A stretch of 64,000 nt of DNA from a bacterium (lineage in GTDB: Bacteria > Planctomycetota > Planctomycetia > Planctomycetales > Planctomycetaceae), in contig WGME01000003.1 in assembly GCA_016125225.1 (NCBI GenBank), positions 744,001 to 808,000 of the forward strand, written 5' to 3'. The position numbers and the translations under genes are program-made. Position 1 is the stretch's first letter. Each line of letters begins with the position of its first letter. Shown piece after piece: positions 1-9,051 of the stretch. The notes under the pieces were generated by a model. The model was not told the origin of the DNA, did not search any database, and saw only the letters and a list, made by a program, of their open reading frames with translations.

Positions 1-2
1 CG

Positions 3-602
3 CAGCTCGATCAGATTCAGGTGTGGTTGACGGAGGCCGCCGCATTACGGAATCGCATCGTCGAAGCCAACCTGAGACTGGTAGTTTCCGTGGCGTCAAA
101 ACTGAGTCGGTCACTCGATCAACTATCGGAGCTGACCAGCGAAGGGTTATTGCCATTGATGCGGGCGGTGGAACTTTTCGATGTGCAACTGGGGTTTCGG
201 TTCAGCACCTATGCGACCTGGGCCATTCGCAACCAAATCCATCGCTGTTTGAAACGTCAGCGCGGCCCGAGTGAGCTACTGCGGTTCGGTGATGACTCGG
301 ATTGGAACCACATCCCTGACCGCCGTGGTTCCGGAACCCGTGATCTCCAACTTCAGCAGCAACGGGAAGAACTGCTGTCGGAATTGATCGGTACACTAAA
401 CCCCCGCGAGCGGACGATTATTGCGGCCCGCTTTGGACTCGATGGTCAACCAGCCGGACAAAGCCTCGCGGAGATTTCCGTTGTTCTGGGATTGAGCAAG
501 GAACGTGTCAGACAACTTGCCTTAGGGGCACTGGAAAAACTGCGGGAACAGGCCACACATACCGCGATTGAACTTCCAGAAGCCTGGAGAGCGGAAGCCT
601 GA
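3..602 (+). CDS. RNA polymerase sigma-70 family factor, 5' truncated by window edge
   Basis: The frame is already open at the first full codon, so the start lies upstream of the window. About 199 codons are visible. Region 2 is clear: NLRLVVSVASKLSRSL (core binding), then SEGLLPLMRAVELFD and FRFSTYATWAIRNQIHR (-10 recognition and melting). Region 4 follows, with a helix-turn-helix ending in LSKERVRQLALGALEKLR (-35 recognition). The gap between regions 2 and 4 is short, so region 3 is reduced or absent. The family directs RNA polymerase to promoters in the cytoplasm. It resembles RpoD-related planctomycete factors more than ECF factors because it keeps the STYATWAIRNQI signature. Its regulon cannot be read from here. 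Confidence 0.9.
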   Translation, partial: QLDQIQVWLTEAAALRNRIVEANLRLVVSVASKLSRSLDQLSELTSEGLLPLMRAVELFDVQLGFRFSTYATWAIRNQIHRCLKRQRGPSELLRFGDDSDWNHIPDRRGSGTRDLQLQQQREELLSELIGTLNPRERTIIAARFGLDGQPAGQSLAEISVVLGLSKERVRQLALGALEKLREQATHTAIELPEAWRAEA

Positions 603-627
603 CGGGTACTGGTGGAAAGTCGCGAAC

Positions 628-2004
628 ATGCCTCGGTTTCTCTATCGATCATCACTGCCCGTACCTGCGAATGTGGCCTTCAACTGGCATACAAAGCCCG
701 GTGCTTTACAGCGGCTGACACCTCCTTGGGAACGCGTCAAAGTCGTGCGGTCTTCGGGTTCACTCGCACCCGGTTCGCAAGTCGAACTACAGATGAAAAT
801 CGGCCCATTCACGCAGCACTGGATCGCAGAGCATCGCCGCTACCTCCCGGGCGTCGAGTTTCAGGACGTCCAACTGTCTGGACCCTTTGCAAAGTTTGAA
901 CACACTCATCGACTGGTACCTCATGATGAAACATCCTGCTGGCTGGAAGATGACATCGACTATTCCCCGCCCCTCGGACCCTTCGGACAGTGGGTGGCTG
1001 GCGGACATATCCGCCGACAGCTTCAACGCATGTTTCGATACCGGCACGCAATCACGGCAGCGGATCTGTTTCAACATCAGCAGTACAAGCGAGAGACATC
1101 ACCAATGAAGGTTCTCATCACCGGAGCGACCGGCCTGGTCGGAAGTGCCCTGACTCCGTTACTCACGACAGGAGGGCATGAAGTGCTGCGTCTTACCCGC
1201 GGACCAGCACGCGAGGCTCAGGATGTCGTCTGGCACCCGGAACACGTGGAATTGCCGCCAGCACGCCTTGAAGGACTGGATGCGGTGGTTCATCTCGCGG
1301 GGGAAAACATCGCGGGGGCTCGATGGACTTCGTCGGTGAAAGAGCGCATTCGCAACAGTCGAGTCCAGAGCACGCGGTTGCTGTGCAAAACCCTGGCCAA
1401 ACTGAAGTCCCCGCCGCAAGTTCTGGTGTGTGCCTCGGCGATTGGGTTCTACGGCGATCGGGGAAGCGAAGTGTTGACCGAGTCGTCACCCACAGGGACC
1501 GGCTTCCTTTCCGAAGTTTGCGAGGCTTGGGAAGCGTCCTGTGAACCCGCCCGTCAGGCGGGCATTCGCGTGGTCAACCTCAGGCTGGGAGTCATCTTGT
1601 CGGCGAAAGGGGGAGCACTGCAGAAAATGCTCCTGCCCTTCAAACTGGGCGGCGGTGGGATCATCGGAAATGGCCAGCAGTATTGGAGTTGGATCGCCAT
1701 CGACGATGTGATTGGGGCGATCTACCACGCTCTGGTGACTCCTTCCCTGGTCGGTGCCGTGAATGCAACAGCCCCCCAACCTGTAACAAATTACAAGTTT
1801 ACGAAAACCCTGGGCAAGGTTCTGCGACGCCCGACGATCGTCCCGTTGCCCGGGTTTGCGGCCCGCTTGGTGCTGGGAGAAATGGCCGAAGCGTTATTGC
1901 TCGCGAGTTCCCGAGTCCTGCCAGATTCTCTGCAAAAAAGTGGTTACCAATTTCGCTTCACGGAATTGGAACCCGCGTTGCGCCATGAACTTGGGATTGG
2001 CTGA
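628..2004 (+). CDS. TIGR01777-type SDR epimerase with N-terminal SRPBCC domain
   Basis: A 458-residue two-domain protein. Residues 1-150 look like an SRPBCC (START-like) ligand-binding domain: it opens FLYRSSLPVPANVAFNWH and contains GPFTQHWIAEH. From about residue 160 a Rossmann domain begins with MKVLITGATGLVGSALT, the GxxGxxG NAD(P)-binding loop. VVHLAGENIAG and ASAIGFYGDRG are typical of the YfcH/SDR39U1 (TIGR01777) group. The substrate of this family is unknown. I chose the ATG at 628 over an upstream TTG at 568 that lies inside the sigma gene. An internal ATG at 1105 could yield the SDR domain alone, so a separate shorter product is possible. It follows the sigma gene by 25 bases. Confidence 0.85.
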   Translation: MPRFLYRSSLPVPANVAFNWHTKPGALQRLTPPWERVKVVRSSGSLAPGSQVELQMKIGPFTQHWIAEHRRYLPGVEFQDVQLSGPFAKFEHTHRLVPHDETSCWLEDDIDYSPPLGPFGQWVAGGHIRRQLQRMFRYRHAITAADLFQHQQYKRETSPMKVLITGATGLVGSALTPLLTTGGHEVLRLTRGPAREAQDVVWHPEHVELPPARLEGLDAVVHLAGENIAGARWTSSVKERIRNSRVQSTRLLCKTLAKLKSPPQVLVCASAIGFYGDRGSEVLTESSPTGTGFLSEVCEAWEASCEPARQAGIRVVNLRLGVILSAKGGALQKMLLPFKLGGGGIIGNGQQYWSWIAIDDVIGAIYHALVTPSLVGAVNATAPQPVTNYKFTKTLGKVLRRPTIVPLPGFAARLVLGEMAEALLLASSRVLPDSLQKSGYQFRFTELEPALRHELGIG

Positions 2005-2115
2005 CTGCCTTGAGATCTGCTCGAAACAGAAGATTTTCCTCAAATTCTACTGAACAATTCGCATAATACACGCAAACCCCCATCTTGCCCCCGGTCAGTT
2101 TCCTGGTTATGATAA

Positions 2116-2153
2116 AGCGTTAACGCTCTGGGGCCATGGACGTTAGGAACGTC
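2116..2153. repeat. Two short palindromes upstream of the 2174 gene
   Basis: A perfect 12-base palindrome AGCGTTAACGCT lies at 2116-2127. GACGTT/AACGTC with a 3-base centre lies at 2139-2153. Both sit 20-60 bases before the small gene at 2174 and could be operator sites. Short palindromes also arise by chance, so support is weak. Confidence 0.25.
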
Positions 2154-2173
2154 TCGGAATCAAGGGTAGTCGG

Positions 2174-2521
2174 ATGGGAAAGCAGGTTTCGCTGCGACCG
2201 GGCGATCCGGTCATTTTCTGCGTCAGTAAATTCAGCACCGATCCCGGTCCCAGGGCTGCGGATGTGCATCCGGCTGAGCACGGCGAAACCTACAGCTACA
2301 ACGTCCCTAAGTTTTGGCGAGTCATCAGCTTAGAAGATGACGGCAAGCTCATTCTCGGCACCCGACGGGGCAAGCGGCACCGGATTGATCCGGGAGACCC
2401 GCGTCTGCGGCGTGCGTCATTCTGGGAACGCTGGTTGTATGCCAACCGCTTCCCGGCCATTGAGGATTCCACCAGCGAACCCTCCCGTGAAGACCGTGTC
2501 GTTCAAAACGCCGCGTCGTAA
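2174..2521 (+). CDS. Small conserved-looking protein of unknown function
   Basis: A 115-residue basic, soluble-looking protein with no signal peptide or membrane segment. It starts MGKQVSLRPGDPVIFCVSK, which resembles the opening of a small beta-barrel. RVISLEDDGKLILGTRRGK and a Trp-rich RASFWERWLYANRFP follow. I recognise no family with certainty. Codon use matches its neighbours and it fills a gap between confident genes in the same direction, so it is probably real. The ATG at 2174 is the first good start. The last 15 or so residues look disordered. Confidence 0.6.
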   Translation: MGKQVSLRPGDPVIFCVSKFSTDPGPRAADVHPAEHGETYSYNVPKFWRVISLEDDGKLILGTRRGKRHRIDPGDPRLRRASFWERWLYANRFPAIEDSTSEPSREDRVVQNAAS

Positions 2522-2712
2522 GCTTGACGCTGTCTGTCGTTCGGAACACGATCACCCTCGAAATTGCCGGTGAGATCATCACTGGTGTCGCCGCCGCGCT
2601 TGTGTCTGCCAGTTCAGACTACTAGCATGTGCAAGCACCACGGGGTTAGTTCGTCTCCAAAACGTACGGGGCGCGGCGAACTTGGTTGCCCTTTTAGCCC
2701 CACTGTTCCGAG

Positions 2713-3270
2713 ATGGACCCGATGAAACACGTGCTTTCCGCGATTGTGATGAACCAGCCTGGCGTGCTGGCTCATATCTCCGGGATGTTGGCGTCGCGTG
2801 CGTTCAACATCGAGAGTCTCGCCGTTGGCGAGACCGAAGACCCCAAGTTTTCGCGGATGACCTTCGTTGTATCGGGCGATGACAAGACCGTCGTGCAGGT
2901 CCGCAAGCAACTCGAAAAGATCATCACCGTTGTGAAGGTGGCTGATTATCAGAATCAGGACATCGTCGAGCGTGACCTGATGCTGCTCAAAGTCAGCACA
3001 GATAACACGTCTCGCACGGAAGTCCTGGAACTGGTGCAGATCTTCCGTGGCAAAGTGGTCGATGTCGGCCATTCCCATGTGATGATGGAAATCAGTGGGA
3101 CCGAAAGCAAACTCAATTCCTTCATCGATCTGATGCGGCCGTTCGGGATTCTCGAACTGGTGCGCACGGGACGCATCGCCTTGTCTCGGCAGTCTTCCCT
3201 GTCGGTCGATCAGGCCTTGCAACCCCCGGAACCTTATGAATATGTCGAGGAGACGGCCGAAGTCGGTTGA
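2713..3270 (+). CDS. ilvN: Acetolactate synthase small (regulatory) subunit
   Basis: 185 residues, slightly longer than typical IlvN/IlvH (about 160). The N-terminal ACT domain carries VMNQPGVLAHISGM and RAFNIESLAVGETED, the valine-binding signature. A second ferredoxin-like half follows (VQIFRGKVVDVGHSHVMMEI). This subunit stabilises the catalytic subunit IlvB and gives feedback inhibition in branched-chain amino acid synthesis. The catalytic subunit gene is not adjacent; ilvC follows 107 bases downstream. Start: ATG at 2713; the ATG at 2722 (MKHVLSAI) fits the family start equally well. The last 20 residues (PPEPYEYVEETAEVG) form an acidic tail. Confidence 0.95.
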   Translation: MDPMKHVLSAIVMNQPGVLAHISGMLASRAFNIESLAVGETEDPKFSRMTFVVSGDDKTVVQVRKQLEKIITVVKVADYQNQDIVERDLMLLKVSTDNTSRTEVLELVQIFRGKVVDVGHSHVMMEISGTESKLNSFIDLMRPFGILELVRTGRIALSRQSSLSVDQALQPPEPYEYVEETAEVG

Positions 3271-3303
3271 GCCGACCGCGGTGTTCCCGCCAGAGCGTCT
3301 TCA

Positions 3304-3329
3304 GGGAAGGGGATTTGTGATCCCCTCCC
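3304..3329 (+). terminator. Hairpin between ilvN and ilvC
   Basis: GGGAAGGGGAT and ATCCCCTCCC pair around a five-base loop TTGTG with one bulged A. No U-run follows directly, so this may be a processing, attenuation or mRNA-stability element rather than a true terminator. It lies between two genes of the same pathway. Confidence 0.35.
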
Positions 3330-3377
3330 ATAATAGCAAATTTCCCACCTCTTTGTTCGCTGACGAGTGACTTATCC

Positions 3378-4382
<1,005 letters not shown>

Positions 4383-4410
4383 GAGCGGTTGGTCGAACCG
4401 TTGACATCGA

Positions 4411-4449
4411 GAAGCCCACGGGTTGCAATCCGTGGGCTTCTTTCTTTTT
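4411..4449 (+). terminator. Intrinsic terminator of ilvC
   Basis: A perfect 11-base stem (GAAGCCCACGG / CCGTGGGCTTC) around the 8-base loop GTTGCAAT, followed by TTTCTTTTT. This is a textbook Rho-independent terminator 28 bases after the ilvC stop. A near-identical stem recurs at 56806. Confidence 0.93.
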
Positions 4450-4467
4450 AGCCGATGAGCAGACATC

Positions 4468-5292
4468 ATGATTCGCAGCGCTGTGACCGTCAGTCTTGTG
4501 GAACAGGCCCGTAGCGGTCCGTTCGTCTTTCATGACGACTTAGAACTCGGAATCCGCAAGGCCGCCGATTTGGGTTACCACGCCGTCGAGATTTTTGCTC
4601 CTGGCCCCGATGCGGTCCCCGCTCCGAAATTGCAGCCATTGTTGAAATCGACCGGATTGCAGGTCGCGGCCGTGGGCACCGGTGCCGGTTGGGTCATTCA
4701 CAAGCTTTCGCTGACCAGCCCCGATGAATCAATCCGCCGCGCGGCCATCAATTTCATCAGTTCGATGATCGATTTCGGTGGTCCGTATGGCGCACCAGCA
4801 ATCATCGGTTCGATGCAGGGGCGTCATGGGGATGGCGTGACACCGGAACAAGCGCGGGACTGGTTACGATCAGCACTGGATGAACTCGGTGAAGCGGCAC
4901 TGCGTTACAATGTGCCACTTATCTATGAACCGCTCAATCGGTACGAGACCAATTTGACCAATACCATGACAGCCGGGGTCGAACTGCTGCAGTCGCTGCA
5001 GACCGATAATGTGCGACTGCTTGCCGATCTGTTTCACATGCAGATCGAAGAGGTCGATGTGGCCGCAGCGATTGGACATGGCGGGCGATTTATCGGCCAT
5101 GTCCATTTCGTCGACAGCAATCGCCGACCGGTCGGATGCGGTCACATGAACTATGGCCCGATTGTCGCGGCGTTGAACGATATTGGTTATGAGGGTTACG
5201 TATCCGCAGAAGCCTTCCCCTGGCCAGACAGCGACACCGCCGCCGCCCAGACCATGCGGGCGTATCGGTATTGGTTTGAACGGCCTGAATAA
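4468..5292 (+). CDS. Sugar phosphate isomerase/epimerase family protein (TIM barrel)
   Basis: 274 residues of the xylose-isomerase-like / AP endonuclease 2 TIM-barrel superfamily. It opens with DDLELGIRKAADLGYHAVEIFAP. The C-terminal half has the expected metal-site segments: YEPLNRYETNLTNT, VRLLADLFHMQIEEVD, and GHVHFVDSNRRPVGCGHMNY with GYEGYVSAEAFPWPD. These supply Glu, Asp, His and Glu ligands typical of hydroxypyruvate isomerase or tagatose/psicose epimerase relatives. No signal peptide, so cytoplasmic. The exact sugar cannot be assigned. It lies after the ilvC terminator and may be co-transcribed with the mutarotase at 5458. Confidence 0.85.
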   Translation: MIRSAVTVSLVEQARSGPFVFHDDLELGIRKAADLGYHAVEIFAPGPDAVPAPKLQPLLKSTGLQVAAVGTGAGWVIHKLSLTSPDESIRRAAINFISSMIDFGGPYGAPAIIGSMQGRHGDGVTPEQARDWLRSALDELGEAALRYNVPLIYEPLNRYETNLTNTMTAGVELLQSLQTDNVRLLADLFHMQIEEVDVAAAIGHGGRFIGHVHFVDSNRRPVGCGHMNYGPIVAALNDIGYEGYVSAEAFPWPDSDTAAAQTMRAYRYWFERPE

Positions 5293-5427
5293 ATCCGAAA
5301 CTCGAATGTCGAAATCCGAAAGAAACCCCAAGCACGAAATTTAATACGGCCAATCACTGAGGTTTTTGATTTAGCGTTTGAGATTTCCTTCGAATTTCGA
5401 GCTTCGGATTTCGTGCTTCGAACTTAA
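5291..5427. repeat. Imperfect inverted repeat of CGAA/TTCG-rich units
   Basis: The left arm at 5291-5331 reads AAATCCGAAACTCGAATGTC and continues with another GAAATCCGAAA unit. The right arm at 5384-5427 contains CGAATTTCGAGCTTCGGATT then TCGTGCTTCGAA. The reverse complement of the right arm aligns with the left arm over the AAATCCGAA(A/G)CTCGAA core. GCACGAAATTT at 5332-5342 also matches the complement of the right-arm TTTCGTGC. The roughly 50-base centre has no such units. This looks like a dispersed intergenic repeat able to form a long hairpin. Confidence 0.6.
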
Positions 5428-5457
5428 ATGGTCACCTGATTTCACGAACAGACCATC

Positions 5458-5904
5458 ATGCTGAAACACCAACTGTTACACCCAGAAATCACGGCAATCC
5501 TGGCTCGCGCGGGGCATCATGCGAAGGTGCTGATCGCGGATGGCAACTACCCGGCATCCACCAAGAAGGGTCCGAATGCCCAACTCGTCAGTTTGAACTT
5601 GGCACCGGGCATCGTCACCTGCAGTCAAGTACTGGCAACGTTGCTGTCGGCACTGCCTGTGGATGCCATCAACACGATGGGCATCCCGGCCGATGATCCT
5701 TATGCCATGCAAGGTGATCCGCCGGTATGGGCCGATTATCGTGGCATCATTTCTCAAGCCGGTTTGCCGCTCGTGCTGCAGCCGATTTCGAAATGGGATT
5801 TCTATGATGCCGTCGCTTCGCCCGATCATGTGCTGACCATTCAGACGGCCGATTCCGCGTTATGGGCGAATGTGTTGCTCACCATGGGTTGCCGGACCAT
5901 GTAA
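5458..5904 (+). CDS. RbsD/FucU family sugar mutarotase
   Basis: 148 residues, the family length. The opening MLKHQLLHPEITAILARAGH, the HAKVLIADGNYP segment with catalytic-type His and Asp, and the C-terminal TADSALWANVLLTMGC match D-ribose pyranase / L-fucose mutarotase proteins. These interconvert pyranose/furanose forms or anomers of sugars in the cytoplasm. The body, longer than RbsD itself, and the DPPVWADYRGI segment are closer to FucU. The sugar is not determinable. It is preceded by the inverted repeat at 5291 and by a TIM-barrel sugar isomerase, which fits a carbohydrate role. Confidence 0.88.
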   Translation: MLKHQLLHPEITAILARAGHHAKVLIADGNYPASTKKGPNAQLVSLNLAPGIVTCSQVLATLLSALPVDAINTMGIPADDPYAMQGDPPVWADYRGIISQAGLPLVLQPISKWDFYDAVASPDHVLTIQTADSALWANVLLTMGCRTM

Positions 5905-5943
5905 CGAATCGATCCACAATCGACTCCCAGGAGTTCATAATTG

Positions 5944-7446
5944 ATGACGCAGCGCGAGTGGTCAGCCCGCTGGTTAGTTGCCGACGTGCTGCTGCACCGC
6001 GATGCGCGGTTGTTGCGACCCCACTTTCTGCGGGCGACTGTACTCGCCTGGGTCTTTATGTTCGCGGTTCTGCCCGCAGCCACCACACGGACGAAGGGGG
6101 CTCCGGGACTCTATCTGCTGACTCAACTGACCATCGCTTTGTGTCTGGCTTCGGTCGGCGAGGCCAGTCGTGTTTTCAATCGCCTGCTTGATGACGAATG
6201 GACCGCTTACAATCTGGAACTGCTGCAACTGACCGGCATCAGTCCTGCGGAATTGATTTTTGCCAAAGCGCTGCCGCAGTGGTGCACCGGGCTCTCGGCG
6301 ATGCTGCTCACCTTTCCGGTGGCACTTCTGGCCGTCACTTTAGGCGGCGTGACATATACCCAGGTGATCGCCGTCTATGGCCTGATCATCGTGCTCTATC
6401 TGCTGGTCTCAGCGATGGCGCTCCTGGGGAATGCGATTGTCAACAACGTTTCTTACTCATCGCTGTTATCGTTCGCGGTCGGACTGCTCTATTTTGCTCC
6501 GTTGGGGGTGATTGATTACTTTCGTATTTCACCAGCCGCACCGAATGGCACCAGTCCTCCGCTGCTGTTCCCGGCCTTCGAATTCTTCCGGATTCTCGAT
6601 AGTACCTACAAAGGCAGCATCGTCAGTTGGCCGGTGGTGATTCATCTGGGAACCGTTGTCGGACTTTGTTGGATTTCGGGGCGGTTGCTTTCCCGTCGCT
6701 GGCACTTCGCAACGGAACAGGCACCAGAAGAACCGGTTTCCACGGAACAGCCGATCAATCCCCAACCATTGTGGCGACCGATGGTGAACCCACCGCGCTG
6801 CGACAACCATCCTATTGTCTGGAAGGATTACTATTTCACGCTGGGAAGCGACGAAATGCAGTACGGCAAATGGATCGTGCTGGGGCTGACCGCCTTGATG
6901 GCCGCGGCTTTGGCGTGGCTGGTTCATCCGGCCGTGCTGTGGCTGTTCGTCTTCCTGGGCATTTTCGGCGCCATCGGCGTGCTGACCTATTCTGCTCAGC
7001 GGTTATGGCAAATGGAATTGCAGGAGCGAACACTGGAAGCGTTGTGCTTGGTCCCCTGGCCGACCAGCGACATCGTCTATGCAAAGCTCCGCGCACTTAC
7101 AATCACCAGTCTGCCCGAGGCACTGGTTTTCGTGGTGACCGTGGCGGGACTGATCATCGTGCGACAGTGGGAAGTCGCCTGGTGCCTTTGTTATCTGGCG
7201 GTCTCGATGCCGATCATTGTCTGCACCGATGCCGGCTGGCGGTTCATTCCCCGAACCTGGCAAGGCCTGACTTCGCGATGCAAACTGGTCGGCATTCCTT
7301 TGGGTGTCTGGGTCTTGAGTGGCGTTCTGGGGGTTTTTGTCCATCCGGCAGTGGGACTGGTTGTCCTGTCGGTCGGGGTTCCCTTTGTCTGCCGCATTGT
7401 GCTGGCAGACTGTGCTCACTGGCTGCCTGAACGGGCCAGCGAATAG
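5944..7446 (+). CDS. Multi-pass membrane protein, ABC-2 permease-like
   Basis: About 500 residues with roughly ten hydrophobic segments in two groups. The first is near residues 35-55, 110-200, and the second near 310-350 and 385-485. They are separated by a soluble Pro-rich stretch (QAPEEPVSTEQPINPQPLW). The phrase LLDDEWTAYNLELLQLTGIS and the later MELQERTLEALCLVPWPTSD resemble the cytoplasmic coupling-type segments of ABC-2 permeases. No ATPase gene is adjacent, so the assignment is tentative. The ATG at 5944 is preceded by AGGAG at a 10-base spacing and is preferred over the TTG at 5941. Confidence 0.65.
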   Translation: MTQREWSARWLVADVLLHRDARLLRPHFLRATVLAWVFMFAVLPAATTRTKGAPGLYLLTQLTIALCLASVGEASRVFNRLLDDEWTAYNLELLQLTGISPAELIFAKALPQWCTGLSAMLLTFPVALLAVTLGGVTYTQVIAVYGLIIVLYLLVSAMALLGNAIVNNVSYSSLLSFAVGLLYFAPLGVIDYFRISPAAPNGTSPPLLFPAFEFFRILDSTYKGSIVSWPVVIHLGTVVGLCWISGRLLSRRWHFATEQAPEEPVSTEQPINPQPLWRPMVNPPRCDNHPIVWKDYYFTLGSDEMQYGKWIVLGLTALMAAALAWLVHPAVLWLFVFLGIFGAIGVLTYSAQRLWQMELQERTLEALCLVPWPTSDIVYAKLRALTITSLPEALVFVVTVAGLIIVRQWEVAWCLCYLAVSMPIIVCTDAGWRFIPRTWQGLTSRCKLVGIPLGVWVLSGVLGVFVHPAVGLVVLSVGVPFVCRIVLADCAHWLPERASE

Positions 7447-7575
7447 TCCTGAAGAAATCGTCCTGTGTGGGTGAATCAAAGGGAAACCCTTTGCGTCTCA
7501 ATGGTGAACACGATAACATATCGAGAAGATCGAATGCGTTAATCCGACCGTGTTGCCTCCCGCGGAAGAACTGTG

Positions 7576-8988
7576 ATGTTGCGTTGGCTGACGATCCTAG
7601 GAATCTACATGGCCTTGGGCAATGGCTTGGGGTTACGTCTGTGTGCCGACGAAACACCAGCCGAAGACGCCAAGCCGGCTAGCTTTTATCGGGAAGTTCG
7701 CCCGATTCTGCAGCGTCAATGTTCCGGCTGTCATCAACCTGCCAAAGCTGGGGGACATCTCGTCCTCACATCATTTGAGGAACTCCTCAAAGGGGGCGAA
7801 GCAGGAGCCGGTTTGACCGCCGGCAAAGCGGACGACAGCGTCATCATGCAGTACATTGTCGGCGATCCACCGGAAATGCCGCGCGGTGCCGATCCCCTGA
7901 AGCCAGAGCAGATCGAGCTGATTCGTCGCTGGATCAACGAAGGGGCCAAAGACGACACACCCGCATCAGCCCGTGATACCATTTCGGCCGAACATCCCCC
8001 GGTCTATGCGACGCCGCCGGTCGTGACGGCTTTGGCCTACTCGCCAGATAGCCAGGTGCTGGCGGTCTCAGGACATCATGAAGTCCTGCTGCACCAAGCC
8101 GATGGTACTGGTCAACTGGCACGGCTCGTCGGCCGTTCGGTGAAGATCAATTCCATCGACTTCTCGCCGGATGGCAAGTGGATCGCCGTCACCGGCGGTG
8201 CCCCCGCGGTCTTCGGTGAGGTCCAACTGTGGGATGCCGCCACCCATGAACTGAAAGTCTCTCAACAGATTTCGTTCGACACCTTGTTCGGAGGCAGCTT
8301 CAGCGACGACAGTCAACAGTTCGCGTTTGGCGGATTCGATAATAAAGCCCGGGTGATGGATGTCGCGACGGGCAACATTATCATGACGCTCGATGCCCAT
8401 TCCGATCTGGTCTTCGATACGACATTCTCATTGAAGCTGGACCATCTGATTACGGTCAGCCGCGATATGGCGATGAAACTGACCGAAATCAAATCGGCCC
8501 AGTTTATCGACAACATCACCAGCATCACCCCCGGGGCCTTGAAGGGGGGCTTGATGGCCGTGCAGCGACACCCTAAGGAAGAGCAGGTGCTGGTCGGCGG
8601 GGCCGATGGGGAACCGAAACTCTATAAAATCTTCCGCACGGAAGCCCGCAAAATTGGTGACGATTTCAATCGCATTCGCGGCTACGCCGTGCTGCCAGGT
8701 CGGATTGTCAGCCTGCAGTTCAATGCGGACGGTAGTAAATTCGTGGTAGGCAGCAGCAATGCCACCAGCGGAGCCGCCCGCATTTACAGCACCGATGATG
8801 CAAAGCTGTTATATGAATTGCCGGGACATACCGCCGGGGTTTTCGCCGTGGCTTTTCGACCAGATGGTAAGCAGGTCGCGACCGCAGGTTTCGATGGCAA
8901 GGTCCGCTTGTTCGATGTCGAAACGGGGCAGCTCGTCACGGAGTTTCTACCGGTCGACATCACCCCGGCGGTTGCTGCGACACCCTGA
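7576..8988 (+). CDS. Planctomycete cytochrome-domain (PSCyt1) WD40-repeat protein, exported
   Basis: About 470 residues. A signal peptide (MLRWLTILGIYMALGNGLG) is followed by a planctomycete cytochrome C domain with canonical haem motif in RQCSGCHQPAKAGGHLVL. PPEMPRGADPLKPEQIELIRRWI is the usual domain end. From about residue 150 come WD40-type blades, for example LAYSPDSQVLAVSG, SIDFSPDGKWIAVTGG and VAFRPDGKQVATAGFDGKV. Such proteins are periplasmic or cell-surface and their function is unknown. It sits 63 bases before a DUF1549/DUF1553 gene; the two families are routinely paired in planctomycetes. GTG at 7573 and ATG at 7576 are both possible starts. Confidence 0.9.
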   Translation: MLRWLTILGIYMALGNGLGLRLCADETPAEDAKPASFYREVRPILQRQCSGCHQPAKAGGHLVLTSFEELLKGGEAGAGLTAGKADDSVIMQYIVGDPPEMPRGADPLKPEQIELIRRWINEGAKDDTPASARDTISAEHPPVYATPPVVTALAYSPDSQVLAVSGHHEVLLHQADGTGQLARLVGRSVKINSIDFSPDGKWIAVTGGAPAVFGEVQLWDAATHELKVSQQISFDTLFGGSFSDDSQQFAFGGFDNKARVMDVATGNIIMTLDAHSDLVFDTTFSLKLDHLITVSRDMAMKLTEIKSAQFIDNITSITPGALKGGLMAVQRHPKEEQVLVGGADGEPKLYKIFRTEARKIGDDFNRIRGYAVLPGRIVSLQFNADGSKFVVGSSNATSGAARIYSTDDAKLLYELPGHTAGVFAVAFRPDGKQVATAGFDGKVRLFDVETGQLVTEFLPVDITPAVAATP

Positions 8989-9051
8989 AGATTCGCTTGG
9001 ATATCACCACTGATCTTTCTTCTCACAGTCTCTGGCCAGGAACGTTGATTT

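Noticed and set aside
7477-7493. Short hairpin CAAAGGG-AAA-CCCTTTG after the 5944 gene
   Set aside because: Seven-base stem with a 3-base loop and no T-run; too weak to call a terminator.
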